DNA of 64,000 bases from Paenibacillus paeoniae (GCF_003388735.1 NZ_QUBQ01000002.1:310001-374000); one strand, 5' to 3'. Shown: positions 50,586 through 60,307, counted from the stretch's first letter. Translations and numbers: made by a program. Notes: a model not told the origin generated them from the sequence alone.

Positions 50586-51896
50586 TTAAGAATTATTTAA
50601 GTTCTTCCATGCGTTTTGGAATGCTGCCAACAGCTCTTCCCTTGTCATCTTTCCTGCAGAATACGCTTGAAGCGCATCCGCAAAGTAATGGCTGGTCGCT
50701 TCCGCCGCTGGGAACTTGAACCAGTTCCAGCTAATCGTTTTGCCTTCATCCATATAGCGCATAACATCACCAGCAAGCTGTCCAAGAACTTCCTTATCGC
50801 CTCGAACCGTTTCGATGGCTGGGATCTGTTTGAACTCACTCATTAGATAATGCTGGCCTTCTTCGTTGCTAACCATCCAGTTGAGCAGTGCTTTCGCGGC
50901 TTTTTTCACTTCAGGATCAGATTTTTTATTCAGAACCCAGTAATTTGGCACGCCGATAGGCAATTTGTTCATGCTTGCCGCGTCATTGTTAATTGGCATA
51001 GGCAGAAAGCCGATGTTGAGATCCGGATTCGCTTTCAGCAGCGGAATCGACGCCCAGTTCCCTTGCTGTGTCATCGCGGCTTTTCCCGTTGCAAATTCGG
51101 TCAATTGCGTATTGTAATCGACTTGAAGCGGGTTTTTGTTGCCGTATTTCAGAGTCAGATCAACAAGATCCAGCCATTGATTGAACACTTCATTGCTGGC
51201 AAACGATTTCGTGCCTTCATTCAATCCTTTAATGAAAGAATTCGGATCTTCTTGATACGCGAACGGGATATTCGCAAGATGATTGCCGATTATCCACCAT
51301 TCGCCGTAAGGGTTAAGGAATGGAGTGATACCAGCATTCTGCAGTTGATTTGCAACTTCTTCTAATTCAGCCAACGTCTCCGGAACCTTCGTAATGCCCG
51401 CTTTCTTAAAAAGATCTTTATTGTAAATGAAGCCGTAGCCTTCTACCTTCAATGGTTGGCCGTACAGCTTTCCATCCCGTGTAATCGGCTCGCGCGCCAT
51501 TTCGACAACATTCTTCGCCCAGGGCTCGTCCGACAAATCCTCCAGATGGTCAATCCACAGATCCAACTCGGAATAACCGCCGTTCTGGAAAATATCAGGC
51601 TCATTACCGGAATTGAACTTGGCCCGCAAGGCCGAAGCAGAATCAGCACCGCTGCCAATCGTCTCGAACATAATGGTTACGCCGGGATTCAGTGCTTCAT
51701 ATTCCTTAAACATCCTCGACAGTTGTTCGGCAATTTCTACTTCGAACGATAAATATCGAATCGTAACTTTCTTCTCTCCGCCTTCTGTACCGCCCGACTC
51801 GCCGGTTGCCGCATTATTTTGCCCGCATGCCGCCAATAGCACCGTGATCAACAACATAATTCCAATTAGGATTGGATACCTTTTACTTCTCCGCAA
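50586..51896 (-). CDS. ABC transporter sugar-binding lipoprotein
   Basis: 436 residues from TTG 51896 (GAGGTG seven bases upstream). Signal peptide with lipobox LLAAC near residue 24, so it is anchored outside the membrane. Family 1 extracellular solute-binding fold: FNSGNEPDIFQNGGYSELD, LYGQPLKVEGYGFIYNKDLF, FATGKAAMTQQGNWASIPL. Captures an oligo- or monosaccharide for the two permeases encoded upstream. No ATPase gene is in the operon, so a shared MsmX-type ATPase is expected. Confidence 0.96.
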   Translation of the reverse strand: MRRSKRYPILIGIMLLITVLLAACGQNNAATGESGGTEGGEKKVTIRYLSFEVEIAEQLSRMFKEYEALNPGVTIMFETIGSGADSASALRAKFNSGNEPDIFQNGGYSELDLWIDHLEDLSDEPWAKNVVEMAREPITRDGKLYGQPLKVEGYGFIYNKDLFKKAGITKVPETLAELEEVANQLQNAGITPFLNPYGEWWIIGNHLANIPFAYQEDPNSFIKGLNEGTKSFASNEVFNQWLDLVDLTLKYGNKNPLQVDYNTQLTEFATGKAAMTQQGNWASIPLLKANPDLNIGFLPMPINNDAASMNKLPIGVPNYWVLNKKSDPEVKKAAKALLNWMVSNEEGQHYLMSEFKQIPAIETVRGDKEVLGQLAGDVMRYMDEGKTISWNWFKFPAAEATSHYFADALQAYSAGKMTREELLAAFQNAWKNLNNS

Positions 51897-52002
51897 TTGC
51901 TATCACCTCTGCAATATGTCTTCTGTTTTTCTATTGTACGAATAGACCTTTGAAAACAAACGCATAATTTTAAACAATTGAATGTGTTTTGTGACCACCC
52001 CC

Positions 52003-52839
52003 TCATCCTTTCACCGAACCGCTCATGACACCCGCAATAATATACTTCTGCATGAGCAGAAAGAAGGCAAGCATCGGGATGATACTCATGACGAGTCCAG
52101 GCAGCACCAAGTCCCATTGCTTCGTTCGCTCACCGATAAAGGTATAGATCGAAAGCGGGATCGTCTTGATGGACGGGTCGAACAATACGAGCAGGGGAAG
52201 CAGGAAATCATTCCATATCCACAGGCTGTTCAGCAGCACAATTGTAATCGACATCGGCTTAAGCAATGGGAAGATCATGCGCCAGAACACCCCATATGGC
52301 GTACAACCGTCAATAACAGCCGCTTCTTCGATCTCCTTCGGTATGGACTTAATGAAGCCGTGGTACAAGAATAGATTGAGCGACACTCCGAAGCCGAAGT
52401 AGCTTACAATAAGTCCGAACCTGTTGTTTGTCAGTCCGAGCTCCCCCATAACTTTAACAAGCGGAATCATTACCGACTCGAAAGGGATAATCATCGCTGC
52501 GACGAATACGGTGAACAGCAACGAGTTCCAACGGGTCGCACGGCGCACCATGCGATAAGCGGCCATCGAACTGATGACGATCAATCCGACGTTGCTCAGC
52601 ACTGTAATCAGCAAGGAATTCATGAACGCCTTGGAGAATCCAATAAGCTCCCACGAACGGACAAAATTGCTCCAATGAAAGGACTTCGGCCAGGCTACGG
52701 CATTCGTCAGCAGATCCCCGATTGATTTTACCGAGTTGACGGCAATGAAATAAAACGGGATGAGAAAAAGTAAAGCAACAGCCCAAGCGAGCACCTCCAG
52801 CGCCAACTTGCGCGCAGTATAACGCGTTATTTCTTCCAC
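52003..52839 (-). CDS. Carbohydrate ABC transporter permease (MalG-like)
   Basis: 278 residues from GTG 52839 with GGAGG upstream. Six hydrophobic segments and the coupling-helix motif EEAAVIDGCTPYGVFWRMIFP (EAA loop, residues about 190-210). Forms the membrane channel with the MalF-like partner encoded immediately upstream; the start lies just past that gene's stop. Confidence 0.96.
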   Translation of the reverse strand: MEEITRYTARKLALEVLAWAVALLFLIPFYFIAVNSVKSIGDLLTNAVAWPKSFHWSNFVRSWELIGFSKAFMNSLLITVLSNVGLIVISSMAAYRMVRRATRWNSLLFTVFVAAMIIPFESVMIPLVKVMGELGLTNNRFGLIVSYFGFGVSLNLFLYHGFIKSIPKEIEEAAVIDGCTPYGVFWRMIFPLLKPMSITIVLLNSLWIWNDFLLPLLVLFDPSIKTIPLSIYTFIGERTKQWDLVLPGLVMSIIPMLAFFLLMQKYIIAGVMSGSVKG

Positions 52840-52840
52840 G

Positions 52841-53719
52841 TTAAGCCTCCACCTCCTTCTTCTTCGTATATTTCACTTGCAGGATAGTGATTAGCGCAAC
52901 GACAACGAAGAAGATGAGCGCTTTCGCGGTGCCAAGCCCATACCGATTGTTGCGGAACGCTTCGTTGTAAATATTGAGCGCTACCGATTTGGTGGAGTTG
53001 AACGGTCCGCCGCCAGTTAGCGACAAATTGAGATCGAACACCTTGAACGACCAGGAGATAGCTAGGAAGAAACAGACCGTGAATGCGGGCATAATTAACG
53101 GCAAGGTAATTCTGAGCAGCATATGCAGTCGGGATGCTCCGTCGATTTGTGCGGCTTCCTTAAGATCCTTAGGGATATTGAGCAGCGCCGCGATATAGAT
53201 AATCATCAAATAGCCGGAATATTGCCATACCGTCACGATAATAAGCCCCCAGAAAGCGGTTGACGAAGTACCTAGCCAAGGCAGCTGGAACAACCCAATG
53301 TTCGTCCATTCGCCTACTGACGCGAAGCCCTTCACAAATATGAAGTGCCAGATATACCCCAACAAAATGCCGCCTATGACATTTGGCATAAAGAATACGC
53401 TTCGCAGCAGATAACGTGATTTAAGCGCCTTGGTCAAAAGCAATGCAAGCGACAGTCCGATCAGGTTAATCAATATGACCGTCACTGCACTGTAGCGCGC
53501 CGTGAACCAGAATGAATTGCGAAAATCAGTGTCGTGCATTATAATCTGCTTGTAATTGTCGAACCCTGCCCACGTTACGGTTGAGCTGACGCCGTTCCAA
53601 TTCGTCATACCGTAATAAATGCTTAGCAGAAACGGCACAAGTACAATCAGGGTGAAGAATAACAACGCTGGTCCTACGAATACGAGCTGTTGCTGCATTT
53701 CAGAACGATTGAATCGCAT
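52841..53719 (-). CDS. Carbohydrate ABC transporter permease (MalF-like)
   Basis: 292 residues from ATG 53719 (GAGGAGG upstream; the longer frame to 53803 lacks a site). Six membrane segments with EAAQIDGASRLHMLLRITLP as the EAA coupling loop and an N-terminal LLFFTLIVLVPFLLSIYYG. First gene of the operon, divergent from the sensor kinase gene. Confidence 0.96.
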   Translation of the reverse strand: MRFNRSEMQQQLVFVGPALLFFTLIVLVPFLLSIYYGMTNWNGVSSTVTWAGFDNYKQIIMHDTDFRNSFWFTARYSAVTVILINLIGLSLALLLTKALKSRYLLRSVFFMPNVIGGILLGYIWHFIFVKGFASVGEWTNIGLFQLPWLGTSSTAFWGLIIVTVWQYSGYLMIIYIAALLNIPKDLKEAAQIDGASRLHMLLRITLPLIMPAFTVCFFLAISWSFKVFDLNLSLTGGGPFNSTKSVALNIYNEAFRNNRYGLGTAKALIFFVVVALITILQVKYTKKKEVEA

Positions 53720-53754
53720 AGTTTCCCTCCTCTCTTTTGGTTCGTTGCAATAGT

Positions 53755-53791
53755 GCGACCGTTCATGAATTTGATTATAGAGGTCGCGCCT
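53755..53791 (-). promoter_or_regulatory. Promoter -10 within a GCGACC/GGTCGC dyad, upstream of the sugar ABC operon
   Basis: Minus strand TATAAT at 53774-53779 sits between inverted half-sites GCGACC (53755-53760) and GGTCGC (53786-53791). A -35 is not clear (TTGCTT at only 15 bp). Such a dyad over a promoter is a good candidate for control, possibly by the divergent response regulator. Confidence 0.45.
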
Positions 53792-53849
53792 GTTAAGCAA
53801 CACAGACTAATGTGATGTAATAGGTGGAATTTATTGATCTAGCGAGGTG

Positions 53850-55667
53850 ATGAAGTTGATACAATTAATTCGTGGCAGTCTTCGCAATAAACTAATCGTC
53901 TTTCTGCTCTTCTCCATCATCATTCCAATTACTTGTTCCATAATCATCTCGTATGTCTATACGAAAGAGGCGTTCAAAAAGGAATCGATCCAAAACAATA
54001 CAAAACTGATCTATCAAGGATCCTCCAACCTGCTCAATTATCTGGATCGTCTCAATCAGGCCTCTCTGCTCATTTATAGCAACCCCTCCATCACGAACAG
54101 CCTGTACAACATTATCCTGACCGGCGCCAGTGGTTTCGCATACGATAAGGAAATAGAGAGCAATCTGCTGTTCATCTATAACACGACGGAGGAAATTCAC
54201 TCGATTTACTTGTATCTTGAAAAACAGGACAAGTCATTTCGGGTCGCCAACAGCCTGCCACGAAAAATGGCATCCCAGACGTATGACCCCAAGTTTGAGA
54301 CGGGTGACCATGTACGTATGGATGCGACACATACCAGTCACCACTATGGATTCAACAATTCCTTCGATACTCCCGAGAACGTCATATCATTCCACCGGCA
54401 AATTTTGAATGCGCCGTCTCCCGATATTATGGGCTTCATCTCCATTGACGTGACGACCGAAGCCATTGATAAAATCAGCAGCATGTTATTTAATAAAGGT
54501 CATGAACAGTTCTATATTGTGGATCAAACTGGAGGCGTCATTTATTCCTCCGAACCGAATGAAGCGAGCGGTCGTATGAATGAAGACTGGGTGAGCGAAG
54601 CGATTAATATGCCTGGACAATCAGGTCATTATGAATACAACAGCAGCTCCTTTAAAGGAATTCATATGTATCAGAAGGTTGAGACTCCGGATGTGAGTTG
54701 GACAATCGTTAAACGTGTTCCATATGAATATTTGTACCAGAACGCTCGAATGAGCACCTTAATAAACAGCTTAATTATTACGCTTTTTCTTGTCATTGCG
54801 GTTATCGCAACTGTCTATATTTCCTTTCGTTTCACAGCGCCAATCAAGCAATTGATCCGTTATATCAGCAAAATTGAAATCGGGCAGCTTGATGTACATT
54901 TTGACAGCAATCGTACCGATGAAATCGGGATCTTGTCGAAACGATTCCGTCAGATGATGCAACGTATTAACCATTTGATTATTCGTGAATACCGCTGGGA
55001 GTTGTCAAACAAGACGCAGCAGCTAAAAACATTGCAGGCACAAGTAAATCCCCATTTCATGAACAATGCATTGCAATCGATCGGTACGTTGGCGTTGCAG
55101 CATGGCGATAAGAAGGTTTACGGTCTTATTTCTTCGCTTGGAAAGATGATGCGATACACGATGAATACGAATGAAACTTTTGTTCCGCTCAAGAAGGAGA
55201 TCGATCATGTCAGATCATATTTAGCGCTACAGCAGCAGCGTTTTGACGGCAAACAGCAATTTGACATTCAAGCGGATGACGATACACTTTCTATTCAAAT
55301 CCCGAAGATGATTATTCAACCGCTAGTCGAGAATTGCTTCAAGCACGGGTTTGCCGACTCTCTGACCAGCGATAACTTGCTGATGATAGCTTGCAAACTG
55401 GTTGATCAAAACAAGTTGGAGATTACGGTAGAAGATAATGGAGTGGGCATCGAAGAGGATAGGCTGAAGCTTATTCAATCCGCGCTAAACCGTCCGCAGC
55501 ATGCATTGGACGGCCAACAGTCGGAACAGATCGGAATGATGAACGTACAGTCGAGATTGCAACTGAATAGCGGTAAAGATGCGCAGATGCTTGTGCAGCC
55601 TGGCAGCTCTGGGGGGCTGAAGGTAACGCTGCAGATTCCGTTATCGGAAGGGGGAGATTCCGTATGA
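53850..55667 (+). CDS. Sensor histidine kinase, YesM type
   Basis: About 605 residues. Membrane segment near 15-35, an extracellular sensor of about 260 residues (dCache-like), a second segment near 305-325, HAMP (FTAPIKQLIRYISKIEIGQLD), then the His_kinase block with NPHFMNNALQSI (the phospho-accepting His) and an HATPase domain (MIIQPLVENCFKHG; EDNGVGI). GTG 53847, ATG 53850 and TTG 53856 are all possible starts; TTG has the best spacing from GCGAGG. Senses an extracellular sugar-related signal for the divergent transporter. Overlaps the response regulator by four bases (ATGA). Confidence 0.95.
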   Translation: MKLIQLIRGSLRNKLIVFLLFSIIIPITCSIIISYVYTKEAFKKESIQNNTKLIYQGSSNLLNYLDRLNQASLLIYSNPSITNSLYNIILTGASGFAYDKEIESNLLFIYNTTEEIHSIYLYLEKQDKSFRVANSLPRKMASQTYDPKFETGDHVRMDATHTSHHYGFNNSFDTPENVISFHRQILNAPSPDIMGFISIDVTTEAIDKISSMLFNKGHEQFYIVDQTGGVIYSSEPNEASGRMNEDWVSEAINMPGQSGHYEYNSSSFKGIHMYQKVETPDVSWTIVKRVPYEYLYQNARMSTLINSLIITLFLVIAVIATVYISFRFTAPIKQLIRYISKIEIGQLDVHFDSNRTDEIGILSKRFRQMMQRINHLIIREYRWELSNKTQQLKTLQAQVNPHFMNNALQSIGTLALQHGDKKVYGLISSLGKMMRYTMNTNETFVPLKKEIDHVRSYLALQQQRFDGKQQFDIQADDDTLSIQIPKMIIQPLVENCFKHGFADSLTSDNLLMIACKLVDQNKLEITVEDNGVGIEEDRLKLIQSALNRPQHALDGQQSEQIGMMNVQSRLQLNSGKDAQMLVQPGSSGGLKVTLQIPLSEGGDSV

Positions 55668-57277
55668 AAGCGTTGATTGTGGATGATGAGAAACATGTTC
55701 GGGAAGCCATCAAAATTTTGGTGGATTGGAAGCGCTATCAAGTCCATACTGTACTGGAAGCAGCCAATGGCATTCAGGCGAAGGAACTGATTAGTATGGA
55801 AAATCCGGAGTTCATATTCACCGATATGATGATGCCCCTCATGAATGGTATGGACTTGTTGGAATGGATCCATTGGCACGCCCCGAGAAGTAAAACGATT
55901 GTCATCAGCGGACATGACGACTTTCATTTCGTGCGACATACGATGAAATTCGGTGGGATGGACTACCTCCTTAAGCCGATCGATCCGCAACAGCTGGAAG
56001 AAACGTTCAGGACAGCCGTCGAAAACTGGGTTGAAGAGGAGCAGCTTCGGAACCGGCAACAAGCGCGTGTGATGGAGATAAACCAAATCAAGCAAGTTTA
56101 TTGGGACAAAGTATTTTCCAACATGATTCAGGACCCAAAGGTGTATGATTCCATGTCCAATCAATTGGAGTCCGAGTTTGGATTTTCACATACAAGAGAG
56201 CAAGGTATGATTGCAATTTTGAACATTGACATGATGTCACAGTCACTTCGGAACAAATATTCGAATAATATGGACATGTTGTTTTATACGCTTGCCAATA
56301 TTGCCAACGAATACTTGAGAGAGGCACGAATGGGATATGCGTTCAGGTTTTGGGGTACCAGCAATGAGCTGCTTGTTATCTTTTGGGACAATCATGACGC
56401 GGCTTATGATGTGCTAATGAGGATAAACGACGGAATAAAGCAAGTGCTTCGAGAGTTGTTCCATATCGGAATCGGCACTATGAAGAGCCTCCCTTCCGAA
56501 TTAATGAACTCGTATATGGAAGCCCGCAGCGTGCTCAAGCAGCGCAACTTGATGAGCGAAGGCATATGGGTTCATAAATATGCAAGTCACGAAGCTGTCA
56601 AAGTACCGGCGATTTCCTTCGATTCCTTCAAGGCCAATATTCAAACTGCCGTTCGCAGCAATAACACCGAGCAGATTCGGGCATCTATAACGGATTGGAT
56701 TGCATCGCTGTTGCAATTGCCCCATATTTCGACCGAGGAATTGGAGCTGTGGTGGCATGAATATACGAGCTTGAAGATGGGACTGTTGAAAGGAATCAAG
56801 CCGCAATCGCTGCCTGACACACTGGCCTCACAGTCATTTGCGATTCCTCTCGACGAACGGGGCCGTCTGAAGCTGCATCACTGGCGAGATCAATTTACGC
56901 AAGAAATGCTGACGATTTCGGCCTTACTATTCAACCATCTGGAGAAGGAGAACAATACCGTATTTAATATTGCTGAATATATTGAACAACATTATCAGGA
57001 AGATATTACGCTTAAACATTTGTCGGACCGGTTCTTTCTGAGCCGCGAATATATTTCGAGAAAGTTCAAGCAGCAGTTCCAAAAAAATATTTCCGAATTT
57101 ATCGAGAGCATCCGGATTGAGAAAGCGAAGCTGCTACTGCTTAACCCGCAATACAAAATGGTTCAAATATCGCAAATGATCGGGTACCAAGACGAGAAGT
57201 ATTTTAGCAAAGTGTTCAAAAAAGCGGTCGGCAAGTCGCCGAATCAATACCGAAACGAAAATAATCTCAGAAGATAA
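55664..57277 (+). CDS. Response regulator with AraC-type output (YesN type)
   Basis: 537 residues. Receiver domain with VDDEKHVREA and acceptor Asp in FTDMMMPLMNG (about residue 54) and Lys in LLKPID; a middle domain typical of YesN proteins; C-terminal AraC helix-turn-helix pair (ITLKHLSDRFFLSREYISRKF; MVQISQMIGYQDEKYFSKVF). Activates transporter genes on phosphorylation by the partner kinase. Translationally coupled to it. Confidence 0.95.
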   Translation: MKALIVDDEKHVREAIKILVDWKRYQVHTVLEAANGIQAKELISMENPEFIFTDMMMPLMNGMDLLEWIHWHAPRSKTIVISGHDDFHFVRHTMKFGGMDYLLKPIDPQQLEETFRTAVENWVEEEQLRNRQQARVMEINQIKQVYWDKVFSNMIQDPKVYDSMSNQLESEFGFSHTREQGMIAILNIDMMSQSLRNKYSNNMDMLFYTLANIANEYLREARMGYAFRFWGTSNELLVIFWDNHDAAYDVLMRINDGIKQVLRELFHIGIGTMKSLPSELMNSYMEARSVLKQRNLMSEGIWVHKYASHEAVKVPAISFDSFKANIQTAVRSNNTEQIRASITDWIASLLQLPHISTEELELWWHEYTSLKMGLLKGIKPQSLPDTLASQSFAIPLDERGRLKLHHWRDQFTQEMLTISALLFNHLEKENNTVFNIAEYIEQHYQEDITLKHLSDRFFLSREYISRKFKQQFQKNISEFIESIRIEKAKLLLLNPQYKMVQISQMIGYQDEKYFSKVFKKAVGKSPNQYRNENNLRR

Positions 57278-57638
57278 AACCGAGCCTTTTGCTTAGTCTT
57301 CAATTTTCTTGCCATTAATAGAGTATAAGGTTGTGGTAGAGGTAAGTTTTCATAAATCAACTGACATTCTTTTAGCGAAATGTTAAGCGTCTAAAATCTT
57401 AAAAGATAAAGCAATTCGTCACTGCAATGATCCCGTCCAAACCATATTGCTCAGCAAGGTTTAAGCCTGTTTGTCGGTCAGGATTATCTTCATGATTGCA
57501 ATTCTATTCCGACATGTTTAGCAATAACACGATCAAATCCCGAAAAATTTCTCCCTGCATGAAAAAAGAAGAGCGCTGCCTCTATCGGCAACACTCTTCT
57601 TTGAATCAAATGTATGGGCTGATTGAAAAAAGTTTGCG
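57278..57638. other. Intergenic region with a terminator, no gene seen
   Basis: Apart from the bidirectional terminator at 57565-57602, I see no convincing coding frame or motif. Confidence 0.6.
57565..57602. terminator. Bidirectional terminator between the response regulator and the VOC gene
   Basis: AAGAAGAG (57567-57574) with CTCTTCTT (57595-57602) and GCTGCC/GGCAAC inside; A-run on the left, T-run on the right. Serves the convergent gene pair. Confidence 0.8.
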
Positions 57639-58430
57639 TTATGGCCGTTGCTTGAGGACAAGGGTCGCTCCATGGCTCTCCTGAGGTTGAATGACCAAGT
57701 CTTCGTCAAGCGAATCGGAAGTTATCAAATGAATTTCCGCCATTCGGTATTCATTAGACTTGCGAAGGATGATTTTATGTTGTTTTTCAAAAATCAGCTC
57801 GCATTGATTTCCTTGTTGGGAGCGATTGACCTTGGGCCGAAGCGGTTCATATTGTAATATCCATGCCTCAAGATCCGGCACGTCGATCACCAGACAGTCG
57901 ATGCCATGCACGCCATTGCGATGAGCAAGTTCATGCTCCAGGCAAGCAATCGGAGGATCGTAGGCACTCATTAGAAAAGGCATCGTATATTCTTCGAATA
58001 CCGAAATCCACCACGTTTGCTTGATGCCATCGGGCAGTTTTTTGCTTAGCTTGATTTTATTGCCCACCCGCGCACCGGCTTGCTTGATTACTTCGAGATT
58101 AACCTCAGCCTCTTCAACAGGCACGCTATCCAAGGCGTAGTCCGTAATCCCTTCCTTGCTTGCGATGTAGTGCATATAACGCTTGATCATAGCCGGATTA
58201 ATGGGTCGAAGAAGCTTAAGCAATGCGAGAATCAGATTGTCGGCCAGATTAATCGGCTTGGGATTAAACAATTCAAGAAAAGAGCCGTCCCGAAAATAAA
58301 TGAACGCATTGTGAGCTTTCTCAGGCGATACTCGGTAGGTTACCGTAAAGCCCAGACTTTCATAACGGTTTGCGGTTTGCTTTAAGCGGTTGGTTTTGAT
58401 TAATACATGCCCTATTGCAAATGTGCTCAT
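57639..58430 (-). CDS. VOC-superfamily protein (glyoxalase-3-like domain)
   Basis: 263 residues from ATG 58430 with GGGAG eight bases upstream; the frame extends 60 codons further without a good site. N-terminal half FAIGHVLIKTNRLKQTANRYESLGFTVTYR..., SFLELFNP; C-terminal half repeats the fold (HGIDCLVIDVPDLEAW). It resembles the glyoxalase_3 branch; ligand unknown, probably metal-dependent. Likely regulated by and co-transcribed with the TetR gene 44 bp upstream. Confidence 0.85.
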   Translation of the reverse strand: MSTFAIGHVLIKTNRLKQTANRYESLGFTVTYRVSPEKAHNAFIYFRDGSFLELFNPKPINLADNLILALLKLLRPINPAMIKRYMHYIASKEGITDYALDSVPVEEAEVNLEVIKQAGARVGNKIKLSKKLPDGIKQTWWISVFEEYTMPFLMSAYDPPIACLEHELAHRNGVHGIDCLVIDVPDLEAWILQYEPLRPKVNRSQQGNQCELIFEKQHKIILRKSNEYRMAEIHLITSDSLDEDLVIQPQESHGATLVLKQRP

Positions 58431-58474
58431 GCTATATTCTCCCTTCGATTTTTTGCTCGTTGTCGCAATTTCCT

Positions 58475-59113
58475 TTAATTCGGGGCTGTTTCTTCCCCTT
58501 CTTCCAGCAAAGTCTTCCAGCCCGCATGCAAAAAGGGAATCAGATAGCGCATGTAGTCCATCGCTTCCTCGTAGGTCATTCTGGACGCAACGACTTCCAA
58601 TATAGCCCAATAGCCCTGTTTGACAAAAATGGCGATAACACGCATGGAAGGATCATTTCGCAGCAGTCCCATAGCCACGAGTTTTTCCATATAAAGTCGC
58701 GTTGCTTCAATGTCGGCTTCAATCCATTTCTCCGCGAAATTCTCCAGGGACGAGCCTGCCGAGCCGTTCACCAACATATCGAATTCATCAAACCGTTGGT
58801 ACATATAGTCGACGAATTCAAGCAGCCTACGCGATGCAACGGGCATTCTCGACTCCAGCTCGTTGTTGTCCAATAACTCGGATTGAACGCTTGAGGCTTC
58901 CTGGAACAAAACATCGAATTCATCCAACACGGGCTTCATTATGGCTTCGAACATCGCGTTTTTATCTTCGTAATAACGGTAAATGGCGCCTGTCGTCATT
59001 CCGGCTCTTTGGGCTATGGACCGTACATTCGCCCCCAAGAAGCCTTTCTCCAGAAACTCGTCTTTTGCGCATTGAAGCAGCTTTTTTTCCGTCTGCTCAG
59101 CTTTTTTGCTCAT
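58475..59113 (-). CDS. TetR-family transcriptional regulator
   Basis: 212 residues from ATG 59113 (GAGGTG six bases upstream; ATG 59122 precedes it). Helix-turn-helix FLGANVRSIAQRAGMTTGAIYRYYEDKNAMFEAI near residues 25-60; C-terminal ligand domain all helical. Probably represses its own operon with the VOC gene. Confidence 0.95.
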   Translation of the reverse strand: MSKKAEQTEKKLLQCAKDEFLEKGFLGANVRSIAQRAGMTTGAIYRYYEDKNAMFEAIMKPVLDEFDVLFQEASSVQSELLDNNELESRMPVASRRLLEFVDYMYQRFDEFDMLVNGSAGSSLENFAEKWIEADIEATRLYMEKLVAMGLLRNDPSMRVIAIFVKQGYWAILEVVASRMTYEEAMDYMRYLIPFLHAGWKTLLEEGEETAPN

Positions 59114-59234
59114 AGTTCGCACCTCTACTCGAAAAAGATAACAACGTTATTTTATCATACCAACCTGCCGCTATTCCAGTCTGTTTACTAAACAACTCTT
59201 CTCGCGGTCGCCCTTTCGGGTCCAGTAAAATGAC

Positions 59235-59277
59235 AAAAGAGCCTTCATTCCGCTGTTCAGGCGGTTGGAAGACTCTT
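59235..59277 (-). terminator. Terminator after the HEAT-repeat gene
   Basis: AAGAGCCTTC (59237-59246) with GAAGACTCTT (59268-59277), followed by TTTT on the minus strand, about 75 bp after the stop. Confidence 0.6.
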
Positions 59278-59351
59278 CGTTGCACTGGGGTCCGGTTACA
59301 GTCAGGATTCATGAAACGGATGATTGTTTTCGCGTAGGAGAAACGATAGCA

Positions 59352-59975
59352 TTAACTCCATTTCTTAATCACTTTCTCTACTCGTTTTCGTTTTGTCTCT
59401 TTTTCAATATCGTCGAGTCGTGAAATTAGCGTCTTTGTGAATAGTGCTTTGTTTTGATCGTTAACGATGGATATGGCATTCTCCGCATACATGGGAAGTT
59501 GGTTTGTGGGACATCTCTTAAGCTGTTCGATGAGTAAGGCGAATGCATGATCCGCATATGGTTGGACAGAACAAAGCTTAATCAGAATATTCACTCCGTG
59601 ATCTTTGGTGATTACCGATCCTTTGTCTGTATGATCAACAATTTTTTCAAGCGCAGCATAGATGACTTCCGGATTTTCAAGAATTATCGCATCTAGTGCT
59701 GTCATAGCGCCCCAAACCAGTCGATTGTTCCTATGATCAAGCAATGCAACAAATTCGTTGCTATATTCAGCAACTAAAGACGGATTGAGATGTCCAATTT
59801 CATAGAGGACTTTAATACAATCGCTCTGAATGTTCTTGTCCTGGTTAGATAAGTGATCAATGTGCTCTCTTACAGCTTCTCTATCTTCTCGTTCGGCAAT
59901 ATCTCTCGCCAGCTCCTGGTTAGGAGCTTCGTCTTTGCGATTAAGTAACGTTGCTAATTTGTCGATTATGGTCAT
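59352..59975 (-). CDS. HEAT-repeat-like small protein
   Basis: 207 residues from ATG 59975 with AAAGGAG upstream; a longer frame to 60095 lacks a site. Regular paired helices, about 40 residues each (LARDIAEREDREAVREHIDH; LDHRNNRLVWGAMTALDAII; HGVNILIKLCSVQPYADHAF), typical of HEAT/armadillo folds used for protein-protein contact. Soluble. The last ~54 codons occur again as the fragment at 48088-48253. Preceded by a 42-bp palindrome. Confidence 0.85.
   Translation of the reverse strand: MTIIDKLATLLNRKDEAPNQELARDIAEREDREAVREHIDHLSNQDKNIQSDCIKVLYEIGHLNPSLVAEYSNEFVALLDHRNNRLVWGAMTALDAIILENPEVIYAALEKIVDHTDKGSVITKDHGVNILIKLCSVQPYADHAFALLIEQLKRCPTNQLPMYAENAISIVNDQNKALFTKTLISRLDDIEKETKRKRVEKVIKKWS
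59354..59516 (-). repeat. Right copy of a 163-bp direct repeat (left copy 48091-48253)
   Basis: Both copies are on the minus strand in the same orientation, 11.26 kb apart, and match at about 93% or more by eye. They flank the sugar transport/two-component/VOC-TetR block. Confidence 0.9.
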
Positions 59976-60082
59976 CCCTTTTTCTCCTTTATCGTTTAGG
60001 CATTTCACTTTAATGGATGCATATCTATAATTAACCATTCCAATCTTCATTTTCGACCCTATAGTGAATGTCCGAAAATCAG

Positions 60083-60124
60083 AGTAAGCATTCAATCGCT
60101 CAATTGAGCAATTGAATGCTTACT
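60083..60124. repeat. 42-bp near-perfect palindrome upstream of the HEAT-repeat gene
   Basis: Arms of 21 bases meet at 60103/60104 (AGTAAGCATTCAAT ... ATTGAATGCTTACT) with one mismatched pair. Could form a cruciform or strong hairpin, be a terminator on the plus strand (TTTT follows) or an operator. Confidence 0.85.
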
Positions 60125-60307
60125 TTTGGAGTACTTAATTCTAAGTATCTTTATCTTGGGAAAAGGATATATAAAAAACAAATGATGCTAGTATACATAT
60201 TATTATAGATAACACAATAAAAACATCAACTTCTGAAACATAAAGCTGTAGAGATGTCTTTTGATTCTCGGGGTGACTGCTTAGACTTTATCAGAATTTA
60301 TACTTAC

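Noticed and set aside
51897..52002. Catabolite repression (cre) site before the sugar-binding lipoprotein gene
   Set aside because: The best match (TGAAAACAAACGCA) has at least three mismatches in the core, and the gene is inside the operon.
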